The notes beneath the pieces were generated by a model. It was not told the DNA's origin. It ran no database searches and worked only from the letters and a program-made list of their open reading frames with translations. The position numbers and the translations under genes are program-made. Below, piece after piece: positions 24,723 through 36,331 of a stretch of DNA of 64,000 bases (within the stretch, counting starts at the first letter, position 1; each line of letters opens with the position of its first letter). The DNA is from Panax quinquefolius (lineage: Eukaryota; Streptophyta; Magnoliopsida; Apiales; Araliaceae). The stretch covers positions 136,910,568-136,974,567 of the forward strand of contig CM035167.1 in assembly GCA_020205615.1 (NCBI GenBank). The letters are read 5' to 3'.

Positions 24723-25477
24723 ATGGAAACGGACGGTGGTGATAAGATCAAGGATCGTGGACCCCACAGGAAGATGCTACCCTGATGAAGCTGGTGGAGC
24801 AATTAGGCCCGCGTAACTGGTCCCTCATCAGCACTAGTATTCCGGGCCGGTCCGGTAAGTCCTGCCGTCTGCGGTGGTGTAATCAGCTGAGTCCGGCGGT
24901 GCAGCACCACCCGTTTTCGCCCGAGGAGGACGAAATTATCGTCCGGGCGCACGCTATCCACGGTAACAGATGGGCCACTATCGCGCGCCAATTGCCGGGT
25001 CGGACCGATAACGCTATAAAGAATCATTGGAACTCCACTTTATGTCGCCGGAGAACCGCGGAGTTCACATCGTCCGGGTCGAACAAGGCGGTTAAGCGGC
25101 CGTGTTCGGATGTGTTTAGCGGATCGTCCGAGTCGGACTCGGAGGTGATGAGGAAGTGTTCGGGTGGGTTGCCGGAAGAGAATAGTTATGATGGGCCTAA
25201 GACTTTGCTGACGCTGTTACCGCCGGGAGGGAGCATGGTGTCACCGCCGGATGAGGAAAAAGAGGTGGAGAAGAAGGAAGAGACACGTGTATCGGGGGAA
25301 GTAGAGGAGGAGGAGAGAGATAGATCGACGGTGGAAACGGAAGAGACGTGTTTGGTGACGATCATGCAGAGGATGATTGCTCAGGAGGTTCGGAATTACA
25401 TCGACAGTTTAATGGCCAAAGGTGAATTTGGGCCCCGTTTCGAACCGGTGGTGGTCTATAAGAAAAAGAACTCTTGA
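24723..25477 (+). CDS. R2R3-MYB transcription factor, subgroup 22 (MYB44/70/73/77-like), with a frameshift near the N-terminus
   Basis: Nuclear DNA-binding transcription factor; relatives act in abscisic-acid, auxin and stress responses. R2 contains [20 protein letters not shown] and the third tryptophan in RWCNQL. R3 runs from [11 protein letters not shown] to [15 protein letters not shown]. The C-terminal [20 protein letters not shown] matches the subgroup 22 motif (VQEMI..EVR.YM), and [10 protein letters not shown] matches the family's Leu-rich patch. The gene is intronless, as in this subgroup. The probable start at 24723 fits the upstream METDGG...KDRGP; consensus R2 would continue with Trp-Ser, but seven bases appear missing near 24763-24764, shifting the frame and removing the first R2 tryptophan. 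Starting at the ATG at 24785 would lose R2 helix 1. This is either a sequence error or a null allele. Confidence 0.9.
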
Positions 25478-25662
25478 GAAAATATGGTAAATATGAATTT
25501 TATTACAAGTTTTTTTTTTATGAGTTTTTCTTCCAAATTTTATTTGTTAAAGAACAGTTTTATGACGCAGTTGCAGTTATGATAAAATTAGTATTTGTAC
25601 TTGCTTTACTTTTTAAATGACTTCCTTTTTAGTCCGAGTATAATCTTTGATATAGATGTAAT

Positions 25663-26186
25663 TAGGTTTGCAAACAAACTGAATTGATCCGAATTTTGTT
25701 AAATTTGAATCGAACTCGAACTGTTAGTCGAACTCGAAAATGTTCAATTAACATGATCGAGCCAACACCCATGTGCGAGTTCAATATTTGTTAACTGTTC
25801 GCAAATATGATCGAGTTCACGAACATAGTCGAACATGATCAAGTTCGCGAACATGAATAGTTCGCGAACGTTCACGAACACATGCTCGAGAACATAACCA
25901 AGTTCGCGAATATTTTGATGAACTACGTCGGCTTATTATATTTTCAACTTTCAAGTCAGTTAATAAATTTTACACGTAAGAAATCGAATCACTCAAACCC
26001 ATGTTAGAAATCGAACTACTCGAATTGATCTTGAACTTTTCGAACCGAACTTGAACTGTTATCGAACCACATAGTTCACGAACATGTTCGATCGAGCAAT
26101 CGAACGTGAAATCATATGTGAACTTGATTCGACAAGACATCAAACTCGAACTGGTCCAAGAACAGTTCAATTTGTCTGCAGGCCTA
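25663..26186. mobile_element. hAT-type MITE, 524 bp, downstream of the MYB gene
   Basis: Ends TAGGTTTGCAAACAAA and the reverse complement of TAGGCCTGCAGACAAA are flanked by a perfect 8-bp duplication GATGTAAT (25655-25662 and 26187-26194), as expected for hAT. The interior is a dense degenerate array of the near-palindrome GTTCGCGAAC / GTTCACGAAC, giving strong foldback potential. It is non-coding and begins about 185 bases after the MYB stop codon. Confidence 0.85.
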
Positions 26187-26194
26187 GATGTAAT

Positions 26195-26806
26195 GCAGCC
26201 AGGAGGCAATAAATAATATGAAATAACTTAAAACAAAAATTAAGTTGATATAAACTTGATAAGTCTATATATTTAATTATGTAATTATGGCTTCATTATT
26301 CATTGATTGATCAATAGTATCTAAATCTTATTTTTTAATTTCGGTTGACCAAAATTGAAATTGAAGTATTATCAAGCTTTCGTGTGAAAACGTGAATTAA
26401 TTACTCCAATATGGAATACATTTTTTCTGGTGCTAGGATACTTATAAAGCTTTGGTTTTATATATATGGAATCCGGTTAACATAAAATAAATTTTATTTG
26501 ATTAATTGACCATTACAATGTTAACACGCAAAGAAAAAGATTATATTTTATCTGCGTTATCGACATTGTATTGGTCAATCGACTAAAATGACTAGAATAA
26601 AAATGAGTTTTAAAATATAATTTATTAATGAATGAATGTTAATTTATTTATTTATAATAAATATTTAACTACAATAATCAATGTTTTAAATTATAATTCA
26701 AATAAGTTTTCATCATTTTGAAATCCTAAATTTCAAAATGAATGATTTACTTATTAATGTTTAGATGTTCATTTTATGTGTGTAGAGTAATATTGTAGTG
26801 TGTATA
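26195..26806. other. AT-rich intergenic stretch
   Basis: Nothing recognisable: no long frame, no terminal repeat. It separates the hAT MITE from the plus-strand LTR. Confidence 0.4.
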
Positions 26807-28347
26807 TGTAAGACCCAGAACTTTTATAAATAAAGATGAATTTTCTATAAATATTATTTTTGAATATTATGGAATAAAATTGATATAATGTTATAGTTGT
26901 GGGTAATATTTATAAATTTTGCAAAAGCAAGCAAGTTGTTATAAAATATTACGTTTGGTTTTAATATTCTTTTTTGTGGGGAATATTAAATGACGACGGC
27001 TCAATCATTAGTGGACCCCTAATTAAGTATTATCGTAGTTAAAAAAGCGACAAAATTATCTTTCTATAAAAATAACTATGGAGAGTCTTCTGGGTTAAAA
27101 GCTGTTGAACTACCCGGTGGTAAAAGTACGATATCTGGCGTGGTTGCGTAGTAAGCACGGTATTATTGATTATTGATCTTTACGTGAGAAGTCACTTAGC
27201 TATACTCAATTATTCTACGATAATTCTTCGCATTATATCTCTTATATTATTGATTCAATTATTGTCACAAGATCATCCATATAATATGTTATATTATTAA
27301 TTGAGGCGACAAGTTATAAATGATTAATAATTGTTGAAAGATTAAAAATGTGTTGACTAAAAATAAAATGATTTGTGGTAATATTTATTCATCCTTGATG
27401 TATATAAAGAGTCCATTATGAGACGTTTGTGGTAAGTTTGATTATTTTATGGGGGGCCCATATGTCATCATCTAAGAGTCTCTTCGTCGATAAGAATTAC
27501 CTTTGTGAATAGTAATTACCTTCGTCAATAGTATTTACCTTCAAATCGATTGTATTTACCTTTGTGAATAGTAATTACCTTTGTGAATAGTATTTACCTT
27601 CAATCAATAGTAATTACCTTCTTGAATAGTATTTACCTTCACGATAGTATTTACCTTAAATCAATAGTAATTACCCTTCATGAATAATAGTTGTCTCTTC
27701 ATATTACCAAGAGTTAAGCGCTTTCTTGATGTTCGAAAGGTTAATTACCCTTCCAGAAATAAGTAGTTGTCTCTTGATATTACCAAGAAGTCATTTTGAC
27801 CTTTCGTTAAGACCAAGAGCCACCCCGGTTTTCTATAAATAGAAAGCTTCATTCCTTCATTATTTCTTACGAATTCATTTAAAGCTACAGAGAGAAACTA
27901 TAGAGAGAAAGAAGAAAAGTGATTCTAACTTCTTTCACTTTTCAATATTCAGGTTCTTCAAGGTAGGGAATATTATTTGTTGTGCACCCGTAAAGTGTTA
28001 TTCTTTCTTATTCATGAAGAGAACTGCATGTTATTCCATTTCTTATTATTCTGCTGGAATAACTTTTATACGCTGATCACCCTATACTTGGTGACATTCT
28101 TCTATTATTCTGTTGGAACATCCATGCATGTGTTTTACACCCACTGGTTAAAATCTTTATTATTATTATGTTGGAATATCACATGCATGTGTTTTACACA
28201 GCACTGGTTCCATTTTTATTATTCTTTTATTATTCTGCGAATATCACATACGTGTCTTATCGCTGAACTGGTTCCATCATTTATTATTCGCATTTATTAT
28301 TCTCATTTGGAACATCCTGCTTGCATTGTAATTTCACCGACTGGATG
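26807..28347 (+). mobile_element. Plus-strand family A-type LTR, first part
   Basis: It starts TGTAAGACCC and then runs as the reverse complement of the minus-strand family A LTRs (GTTATAGTTGTGGGTAATAT, TTTATAAATTTTGCAAAAG). It has a TATA box (CTATAAATAGAAAG, about 27837-27850) followed by the CATTCCTTCATTATTTCTT leader and the TTATTATTCTG-type tandem units. It breaks off inside ATTTCACCGACTGG where a gag fragment in the opposite orientation starts. The second part is at 32450-33649. Confidence 0.75.
27488..27710. repeat. Short tandem repeat in the plus-strand LTR
   Basis: About nine degenerate copies of a unit near 20-22 bp, GTGAATAGTAATTACCTT. It occupies the place of the GTGAATAGTAACTC repeats of family B LTRs on the other strand, so it is probably a subfamily-specific expansion. 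Confidence 0.7.
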
Positions 28348-29616
28348 GGTTTCGATATCGTATAATCTCGGCGATATGTCCTTCTTTTCCACAATTATAG
28401 CATACCTTAAACCTGTTGTGGCGGTTTGGGTGATATGTCCCTCTTTCCGCATTTGTAACTTACCGGACCGATGGTCTTTCTCCTCCTTGGAACCGATTGC
28501 CATCATGGCGTAGCGTCTTCACATGGTCGTTGTTGAATCTCCTCTTTTAAAATCTCCTCCCAACTCGCTTCTTCTATTTTCACGGCCACGATTACCACCA
28601 GAGTGGTTCTGGCCTTTGTCCGTATTCTTCTTTCTCCATCGGTTATCGTTATTCGATGACTACTATCTTTGGTATGATCTTGGTTATGGTCCCTCGGTTG
28701 AACGTACTCGTTATCTCGCTTCTAACAACCGAGCCTGTTTACAACATCTAATAGAGAAAAATTTATGAGAAATGAGATATCGACGTATGCCGGTTTCAAA
28801 CCTCTCGAGAAACATCCGCGTCATCGTTCCTCATTCTCCACCAAATGAGGTGCAAACACCGATAACTCCATGAAACTTCGCTTTCGTCTTTGGGACACCG
28901 TCCATGTTATTCTCGCTCCAATCTAATAAACTCCACTTCCTTCATATACGACGAATACTTTCGGGAAGTACTTGTCATTGAATTTGCTTCTGAAACGTCT
29001 CCCACGACATACTGAGTGCGCAATTTGAATGGGTACGCTTCACGTATTCCCACCAAGATGTCTGCCTCGCCACGGAACATAAAAAGTAGCGAATGGAACC
29101 TACATTCCTCCGTGCATCCCAAGACATCGAATATCTTGGTAATTTGCTTGACCCATGTTTCCGCCATGATCGGATCTGGCTTTCCTTTAAATTCAGTGGT
29201 CCTAACTCTTTGAACTGGCATTTGTGACCACCCCGCTAATGCTATCATTTCTCCACATTTTTTGAACACGAGTCTCCTCTGTCTGCGATTTTTATGAACT
29301 GCAAAAAGCTTCTAAACATCCCCTCGTTCATCATCTGCTTTCGTGGTGTTATTCACAGAGGTATATTGCCACTGTTGCACGTTCTCTCCTCGTTGTTAAG
29401 TACAGGCATCTCCACGGTCTCATTTACTCCACTATTAATATTCTCGATCGACATTCTTAAATCATCATCCATAAAACAAGGGTTAATTAAGGAAATCAAT
29501 CACATAATATCCCCATATCTTGACAACTAACAAATAAGCTTAGGTAGGACACACTAGCGAAGGATTTACTCGTCTCTCCCTCCTAGTTACTATTCCCCAT
29601 CTCCGCCAGAGATCAT
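28348..29616 (-). pseudogene. Gag of a truncated family B element
   Basis: A minus-strand frame at 28907-29269 encodes a gag core: IMAETWVKQITKIFDVLGCT, FRGEADILVG, MKEVEFIRLERE. Further left, shifted frames give two zinc-knuckle remnants (KEGHI and a YNCGK-like block, about 28360-28500). The element ends abruptly at about 28348 inside gag, where the host LTR resumes in the opposite orientation, so protease, pol and the 3' LTR are gone. To the right come a primer site and the 5' LTR. Confidence 0.75.
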
Positions 29617-29623
29617 ATCCTAA

Positions 29624-29634
29624 GCTCGATACCA
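29624..29634 (-). other. Primer-binding site of the family B element
   Basis: The minus strand reads TGGTATCGAGC a few bases after the LTR end, one base different from TGGTATCAGAGC, complementary to the 3' end of plant initiator tRNA-Met. It establishes that the LTR at 29640 is the 5' LTR of a minus-strand element. Confidence 0.75.
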
Positions 29635-29639
29635 ACCCG

Positions 29640-32449
29640 TGTGACGACCCCAAAATAGGTCCATTCCATCCAACCCATTCTCGAGTCGCCAAATACATGG
29701 TACGAAAACAACTACAACTTTATTATCACAACAATAAAACGTGAGTTTAAATACAAATATTATCTTCTAGACAATATTTATACTCAAATAAATCCTCATC
29801 ACATTTATTGATACATTATTTTACAATAATGGTGAGGACTACTAAACAACTCTCTCTAGAACCTTCATTCCATACCCACTGGTAGTATTTCGCCACATTC
29901 TCGCCTCCTCTGAGAAGAAAAATGGAACAACAAGGAAAAGGGTGAGCTCAACTAGCCCAAGAAAGAATATTATGACTAAGATAATATACAACAAATTATC
30001 GTTAGTCTCCAACAGGAAAAATCGATAGAATACAATGATAAATGAACAAGTTTCGATCAATATTCGCGGTGGAAATAATAATTCATGAAGAGTTACGTAG
30101 AGAATGAAATCTACTATAATCTATGAATTTAACGATCCATCATCAATATTTTATCCACGTAACATCAATCAATATTCATCTCAAATCAAATATTCATCTT
30201 TGCACTCTACAGCCAAAGATATTCATCAATCGATCCACATGTTCATCTCAACACTGCTCATCTTTGCACTAAAGGCCAAAGATATTCATCGATCCTGGTC
30301 ATTTTCATTTAAACACTGCTCATCTTTGCACTAAAGGCCAAAGATATTCATCGATCCATTCGTATTCATTTAAACACTTTCTCATCTTTGCACTACGTGC
30401 CAAAAAGATATTCATCATTAATTCATGTTCATTTAAACACACTTCATCTTCGCACTACATGAGCCAAAGATATTCTTCAGAATCATTCATCTTTGCACTA
30501 CAAAAGCAAAGATATTCAATAATATCATCATTTAAGACCGAGGATGATGAAAATATTTTTAAAGAAACGAATCTAGTGAAACAAAATGACAAATATTATG
30601 GATTCGTACTTTAAACAATCCGGTTCAAAATACTTCATAAATAATCATAGTGAAGTAAAATTCAAGAATGATCAAAACATGGATACAATCAAAGCTAGTA
30701 TCCGAATAGATATTTTAGACGAAAGAAAATTTTTTATTTTTATTGAATAGTCTTAAGTATTCGTGAATAGTCACGTATCGTGAATAGTCTTCGTATCACG
30801 TGAATAGTAACTCAAACACCAAAAGATAGAAATTCCACAAAAAAAACATCTTCACGCTTACGTGAATAAGACTCGTGAATAAGAATCGTGAATAGTAACT
30901 CATGAATAGTAACTCGTGAATAAGAACTCATGAATAAGTAATCTTTCAGCATGAAAAAGTTCCAAATTTGATAAAAGTTCCAACCAATATTTCAAAGATA
31001 ATGATATTGAAGAAATAATATCATCCGAGAGAAGAAAATAACATCCCTTACCTCAAAGAATCAATGCTTTCTAAGGAAAGTGGGAAGTGATCTTTGAATG
31101 AAACTTGTCTTTGAATAAAGACTCCTCAAAATATCTAAATACTCACAAAATACGCTTCGATAATATAGAGAGAAGAGAGAAAACTTTGTTTACGGTGTGA
31201 TTTTCAATTCTAACTTACTATTCTATTTATAGGAAAATGTTAAATGCTTGGCCAAGGCAGACTTGACACTGTTACGATGACTTTACTTACTACTTCTTAC
31301 TATGCCACCCACCACATTTGAAATAAAATTCAAGACATTTTTTCACCAACCACAAGTGGGGCCCACTCAATTCTAGAATTTTCCACCAAAATCAATTATA
31401 AACCTAATTTAAATCCGACACCTCTTAAAATTCACAACAAATCATTCGTGCATTTTAATTGGTTCAAAATTTGTGGACATATACTCAACTTATGTATGTA
31501 TAACATACCCAAAATTACCACAATCCAACTATCGGATTAAAAATTATAACCCCCGAATATATCTCAAAACCCACGATTTGATTTTTAATACCTCGATCCA
31601 ATAAAATACTTGATAAAACACCTCAACATTAATTCCTTCATTAATAACCACATAAATAAATCCATCATTTATATTCATATAAAATAAATATTTCCTTATC
31701 ATATGAATCAATAATTAATTATTCACAAATAATATTCTGTAATCACATTTATGACAAACTGCATTCCCAGAAAGAGGGGCTTTCGAACAAGGATCTCTCC
31801 TTCTTGGCGCATGAATTAGGTGACCAAACCTCTCCTTGATGTAACTTTCTAGACATTGCCAATAATGTTATCTAATAATATTATTCAAATAATATGAATT
31901 ATTGATCCGATAATGGAAATAATCGCAATGACAATTATTGAAACAAGAATAATATAAAATACCAACGCAAATGAATTATTGAATCAATAAAATAAACTAT
32001 CGAATAAAGAATTCACCGTAATAATTATCGAGTAGTGCCTTTCACGTAGAGATCAATAATTCAACAATCATGCAATACCGCAGTGCCATCAGCTGTCTGA
32101 CGCCAGCGTATCACGTATTTTAACCACCGGTATTCCAACAGTCTTAATTAGTAATAACTACTGTAGTTATTTTTAACCAACTTATATTTGTGCTTTCTTC
32201 ATCCAATCGCTTTCAGTTATGGGCCCACACATGGTTGCTTGGCAGTCGTCGAATATTCCCGACAAGACGCAGAATATTCCACGACCAAACGAATATTCCC
32301 GACAAAATGAATATTTTATAACCACTGCTTATTTTGAAATATTTGCGTATTTAACCCTTAACTATCCACATTAATCAAATCAACCCTTACTATTTCAAAA
32401 TAATATATAAAGGAAATTCCTTTTATTTAAAAAATTTCGAGGTCTTCTA
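29640..32449 (-). mobile_element. 5' LTR of the truncated family B element
   Basis: It starts TGTGACGACCCCAAAATAGG and ends near GAGGTCTTCTA. Length is 2.8 kb. It contains about six tandem units of roughly 60-65 bp (30190-30520) built on CATCTTTGCACTA and CCAAAGATATTCATC, then GTGAATAGT repeats (30750-30950). 31210-31670 differs from the corresponding part of the LTR at 6327, whereas the outer parts agree. Confidence 0.75.
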
Positions 32450-33649
32450 ATCACTGTCGTATCTATCGCATTTCATGGTGATTTCTTTTGTTATTCCATT
32501 CTTTATTATACCCAGTTAAGTTAAAACTTTGACTTATACTCCATGAAATTAGTAGAATATCCTTGATATTTGCGTTTCATCCAAAGATCTTTCATGGAAA
32601 TATTCTTCCGATCATCCTTGAATTTTACTCTACAAAATGATGATCATGTTGACAATTTGGACGTTAATAATTCCTTGGATAAAATAATTTTTGAACTTGT
32701 TTTATTCAATTCTTATATCATTGTCATCATCCTCATGTTTATATTATGTTGAAAGTCATCGTGATGCATGAGAAATAGATGGACTTGGTATGATTATGAC
32801 TGAGACTATTCGGTGTAATCATGTAGTAATGTTACAAATGATGTGATGAAAGTCATCCACTGTAGCTGTAGTGCATAGATGGACTTGGTATGATTATGAC
32901 CAGAGATTATTCTGTAATCATGTACCGTAATATTACAAATGATGTGAAAAAAATCCTCGATGGTAGTAGAGTGCATTGATGGACCGATTGTTGGCATGAT
33001 CATGACCATTAATGAATACACAATTATTCTCGTAGATGCGTGAATAATTGTGGTCGTTGATACTAAAGAATATCCTCGGCGTAGTAGTGCGGGGTGATTC
33101 GATGATGTGGAATATTTATTAAAGTTCGAGTCTCAATATAACAAAGATGAAAAACCTTTTAAAATCATAAAAGATAGAGATTTTATTTTCTACTTGACTC
33201 TTTTAATGGGTTCTTTATTCCATTGCAGATTAAACTTGATGTTTATTGTATTTTATCGCTTTAACATTGTTGAAGACTAATGATAATTTATTCTTTATTA
33301 TCTTAGTCATAATATTTCTTCTTGAGCTAGTTGAGCTTCACCCTTTCTTTCACCGTATTCTTCAAGTGAAATGAGAATATAAATTGGGGCGAGTCGAGAA
33401 GCAGAGTAATGGTCCGAAGATAAGATTAGTAGTCCTCACTATTCGTGAAATAGTGTGATAATAATTGTAATGAGGACTCCTTTTGAGTTTGTATAATATC
33501 TAGTAGACAATATTTGTATTCAAACTCACGCTTTATGTCATATCATATTATGCATACACAGCTTATATTAGTAAGTTGTATTTAAATTATATACCATGTA
33601 TCCGACTACCCAAGATGGGTGATGTATACCTAATTTTGGGGGTGTCACA
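32450..33649 (+). mobile_element. Plus-strand family A-type LTR, second part
   Basis: The LTR resumes with CATGGTGATTTCTTTTGTTA and continues to TAATTTTGGGGGTGTCACA. With the part at 26807-28347 it forms one LTR missing about 50 bases at the break. GTGTA follows the right end and GTATA precedes the left end, a 4-of-5 match to a TSD, so this is probably a solo LTR that was later invaded by the family B element. Confidence 0.7.
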
Positions 33650-34323
33650 GTGTATGAATATTTATAATTAGATTCAAAAGTTTACATTGAATATTTAATT
33701 ATTTTTTCTCAAATACTTAATTAAAATTTTAATATGTTTATGAGAACTTTTATTTATAATTTATCATCAATACATAGATTACACTTTACATAGTTATAAA
33801 AAGTTTATTTTATTTTATTATATTTATAGAGTGCGAATTATAATGTATATATGACAAGTAATAACTTACAACTAGTTAATCCAACTTGATCCAAAATTTA
33901 CTTTGGACTTACTTTAAATATTTGGACTTCTAGTTTTTAAATAATTGGATAAATGAAAGTAATAAATACTCCCTCCATCTAAAAATTCATAAACGTGAAT
34001 TAATTATTTAACCCCTTCTAAATTAATTCTTGGGACTCAACACATTTTAACAATTAAAAACTTATAACAAGCTAATAACTATAATTTTATTCCTCTAATA
34101 AACAATTTTTTAAGTAAATGATACAATTTAGATATTTTAACTTTATAATAGTAAAAATCTATTAACTATAATGTAAATGAATTTATTTCAGTTTATAAAT
34201 ATTAGAATAAAAGTGTCATTTCTCGCTTTTGAGAAGTGAAATGATATATTTTAAAAATAATTTTCTTATGATAGTGAAACTAATTATTGTACAAGGAATG
34301 TCACTTTAAAAAACTATTTTGCT

Positions 34324-34392
<69 letters not shown>

Positions 34393-34731
34393 TCAATCAA
34401 TCCTAATTCTTTAACTTTGTTAAATTCAACATTTTTTTAAGAAAACAACTAAAAGAAAAGGTTTAATATTTTATGGAACTGAAATTTTTCCATAATATAG
34501 TGTTTTGGATATATATAACAAAGCAATTTATCACATATCTATACTGCTTTTGTTATATGTATCCAAATAACGCCCAAAACATCGTATTATGAAAAAAATT
34601 TCCAATTCTATAAAATATTTAACTTTTTTTTAGTTGTTTTAAAAAAAATAAAAAAAAGGGTCTGTATTTTAGTAACGTTCGGGAGTCCGGACTGGAACTA
34701 TATATATATATATATATAAAGAATATATTTA
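33650..34731. other. AT-rich intergenic stretch with microsatellites
   Basis: There is no gene. 34327-34390 is an uninterrupted (TA)32 run and about 34698-34718 a shorter one. 34440-34520 and 34540-34640 are partly inverted copies of each other (words such as AACAAAGCAATT and TTTGTTATATGTATCC), suggesting a decayed small foldback element. Confidence 0.5.
34327..34390. repeat. (TA)32 microsatellite
   Basis: A perfect TA dinucleotide run of 64 bases. It can be expected to vary in length between individuals and in assembly. Confidence 0.95.
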
Positions 34732-36232
34732 GGGATAAGGTCCAAAAATACCCCTAATGTTTACACGGATGTCCCACTTCCACCCTAAACTAATTTTTTT
34801 TCCAAAAGTACCCTTAACGTTATAAAACACAGCTCAACTATGCCCCTCCCCGTTAACCAACATGCCAGATAGACAAACAGACCTTAAAATCAACTGACGT
34901 GGCAAAAATATTTTTTTTTATTCTTTTCTTTTCTTTTCTTCTTTTCTCTATTTTTCCTGTAATCAAACCCATTTCACTCTCTCTCCTCCAAACACCATCA
35001 TAATCATCCTACCCTCTTTATAAACTCATCCAACGACACTGAATTTGGGCACTACTCAGAGTAATTCTCCTCTTTTTTCCAACACATTTTTAACTTTACC
35101 TGATTCAATATCTTCCCAAAGATTCTTACCACAACAAAAGCATCCCTTGCCATCTTGAGAAGCTCGTAGTATTCATATTACACCGATACTTATCCAAGGC
35201 ACTTTCGTTAAAAACTAAACCGAAAACTTTCTTGAGCTCTCTCGTCCACCGCTCACGAGCGTTCGTCACAAATAAGCTCTGGGAAAAACATTTCGGGGAC
35301 CTTTGTCTATAAAATCGTAGATTTTTAGTGTAAATGGTGGTGGAACTGGAACTTACCTCGGGTGATTCAAACCCTAAACTAGTTTTAAAGAGAATCGAAT
35401 TTCAAAGGACATCCAGACGAGATACAAAAGATGTACACCCACCAACACTTGAATCAATCTGAATCGACTCACCGATGCCCAAATGCTAGATCTGTTTTGT
35501 TATTTTAGAAACGAGGAAGAAGAAGAAAGGAGAGAGAGAGAGAAAAATTTTAGAACGAGAGGAAGAAGAAAGGAGAGAAGAAATCAACCATTGCTTATGA
35601 TTGCTCCTCCGGTGATGTCGTTTCCACGATCCGTCGATGATTTCATCTGCAGATTTAACAGTGAGTCCGTTTTGCATGGCTTCACAAACTCTTTGTTTAC
35701 GTAAATAATTAAACGAATTTGTTACATAAATAGACAAAAAAACTAACACCCGAAACATTCAAGTGTAGGATTTGTAAAATTATTAACTGTGTTGAGGCTT
35801 CGACTAAAATGGATTTCAAATCGACAAAAACTTCTGGATGAATTACCGATTTGTGGGATTTGAGTGCAATTTTTCGATTCTCCTTATCTCGAAATGATGA
35901 TGATCTAGCTTTCAAAATCTTGGATTTAAACGATCGTATGATCATTCAATGAGAGATGGGATCATCGGTTCGATGGTGACCGCCTAAAACAAATGAGGAG
36001 CTTGTTCCGTCCAACGATCGTAGTGATGCAAATGTCTCTCTCTCCCCCAAGTGCCTAATCAAAGAAAAATATCCACGTGTTAATGAGTTAGTCCGGTGGC
36101 GCATTAGTTGACAAAGCCAGGGTACATGTGACCTAATTTTGCTAACGTTAAGGGTACTTTTGAAAAAAAATTAGTTTATGGTGGAAGTGGGACATCCGTG
36201 TAAACATCAAGAGTATTTTTGGACCTTATCCC
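34732..36232. mobile_element. Mutator-like element, 1.5 kb, with about 90-bp TIRs and a perfect 10-bp TSD
   Basis: The left TIR (34732-34822) starts GGGATAAGGTCCAAAAATAC; the right TIR (36143-36232) is its reverse complement with only a few mismatches. AATATATTTA flanks both sides (34722-34731 and 36233-36242). Long TIRs plus a 9-11-bp TSD identify a MULE. No transposase is present. A plus-strand frame around 35220-35310 reads FVTNKLWEKHF, reminiscent of the region after the F-box in some plant F-box proteins (SDHLWEKHM), so the interior may be captured host sequence; this is weak. Confidence 0.85.
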
Positions 36233-36331
36233 AATATATTTATAGTCGGATGTTAAACGAATACGAATCACGCTTATATCAAGATTCGTATCCGCTTTTA
36301 TTCTTAATACTTTTAAAACCAGAATACGAGA

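Noticed and set aside
24803..25027. Minus-strand open frame over the MYB domain
   Set aside because: It is a shadow of the GC-rich MYB coding sequence, without family motifs.
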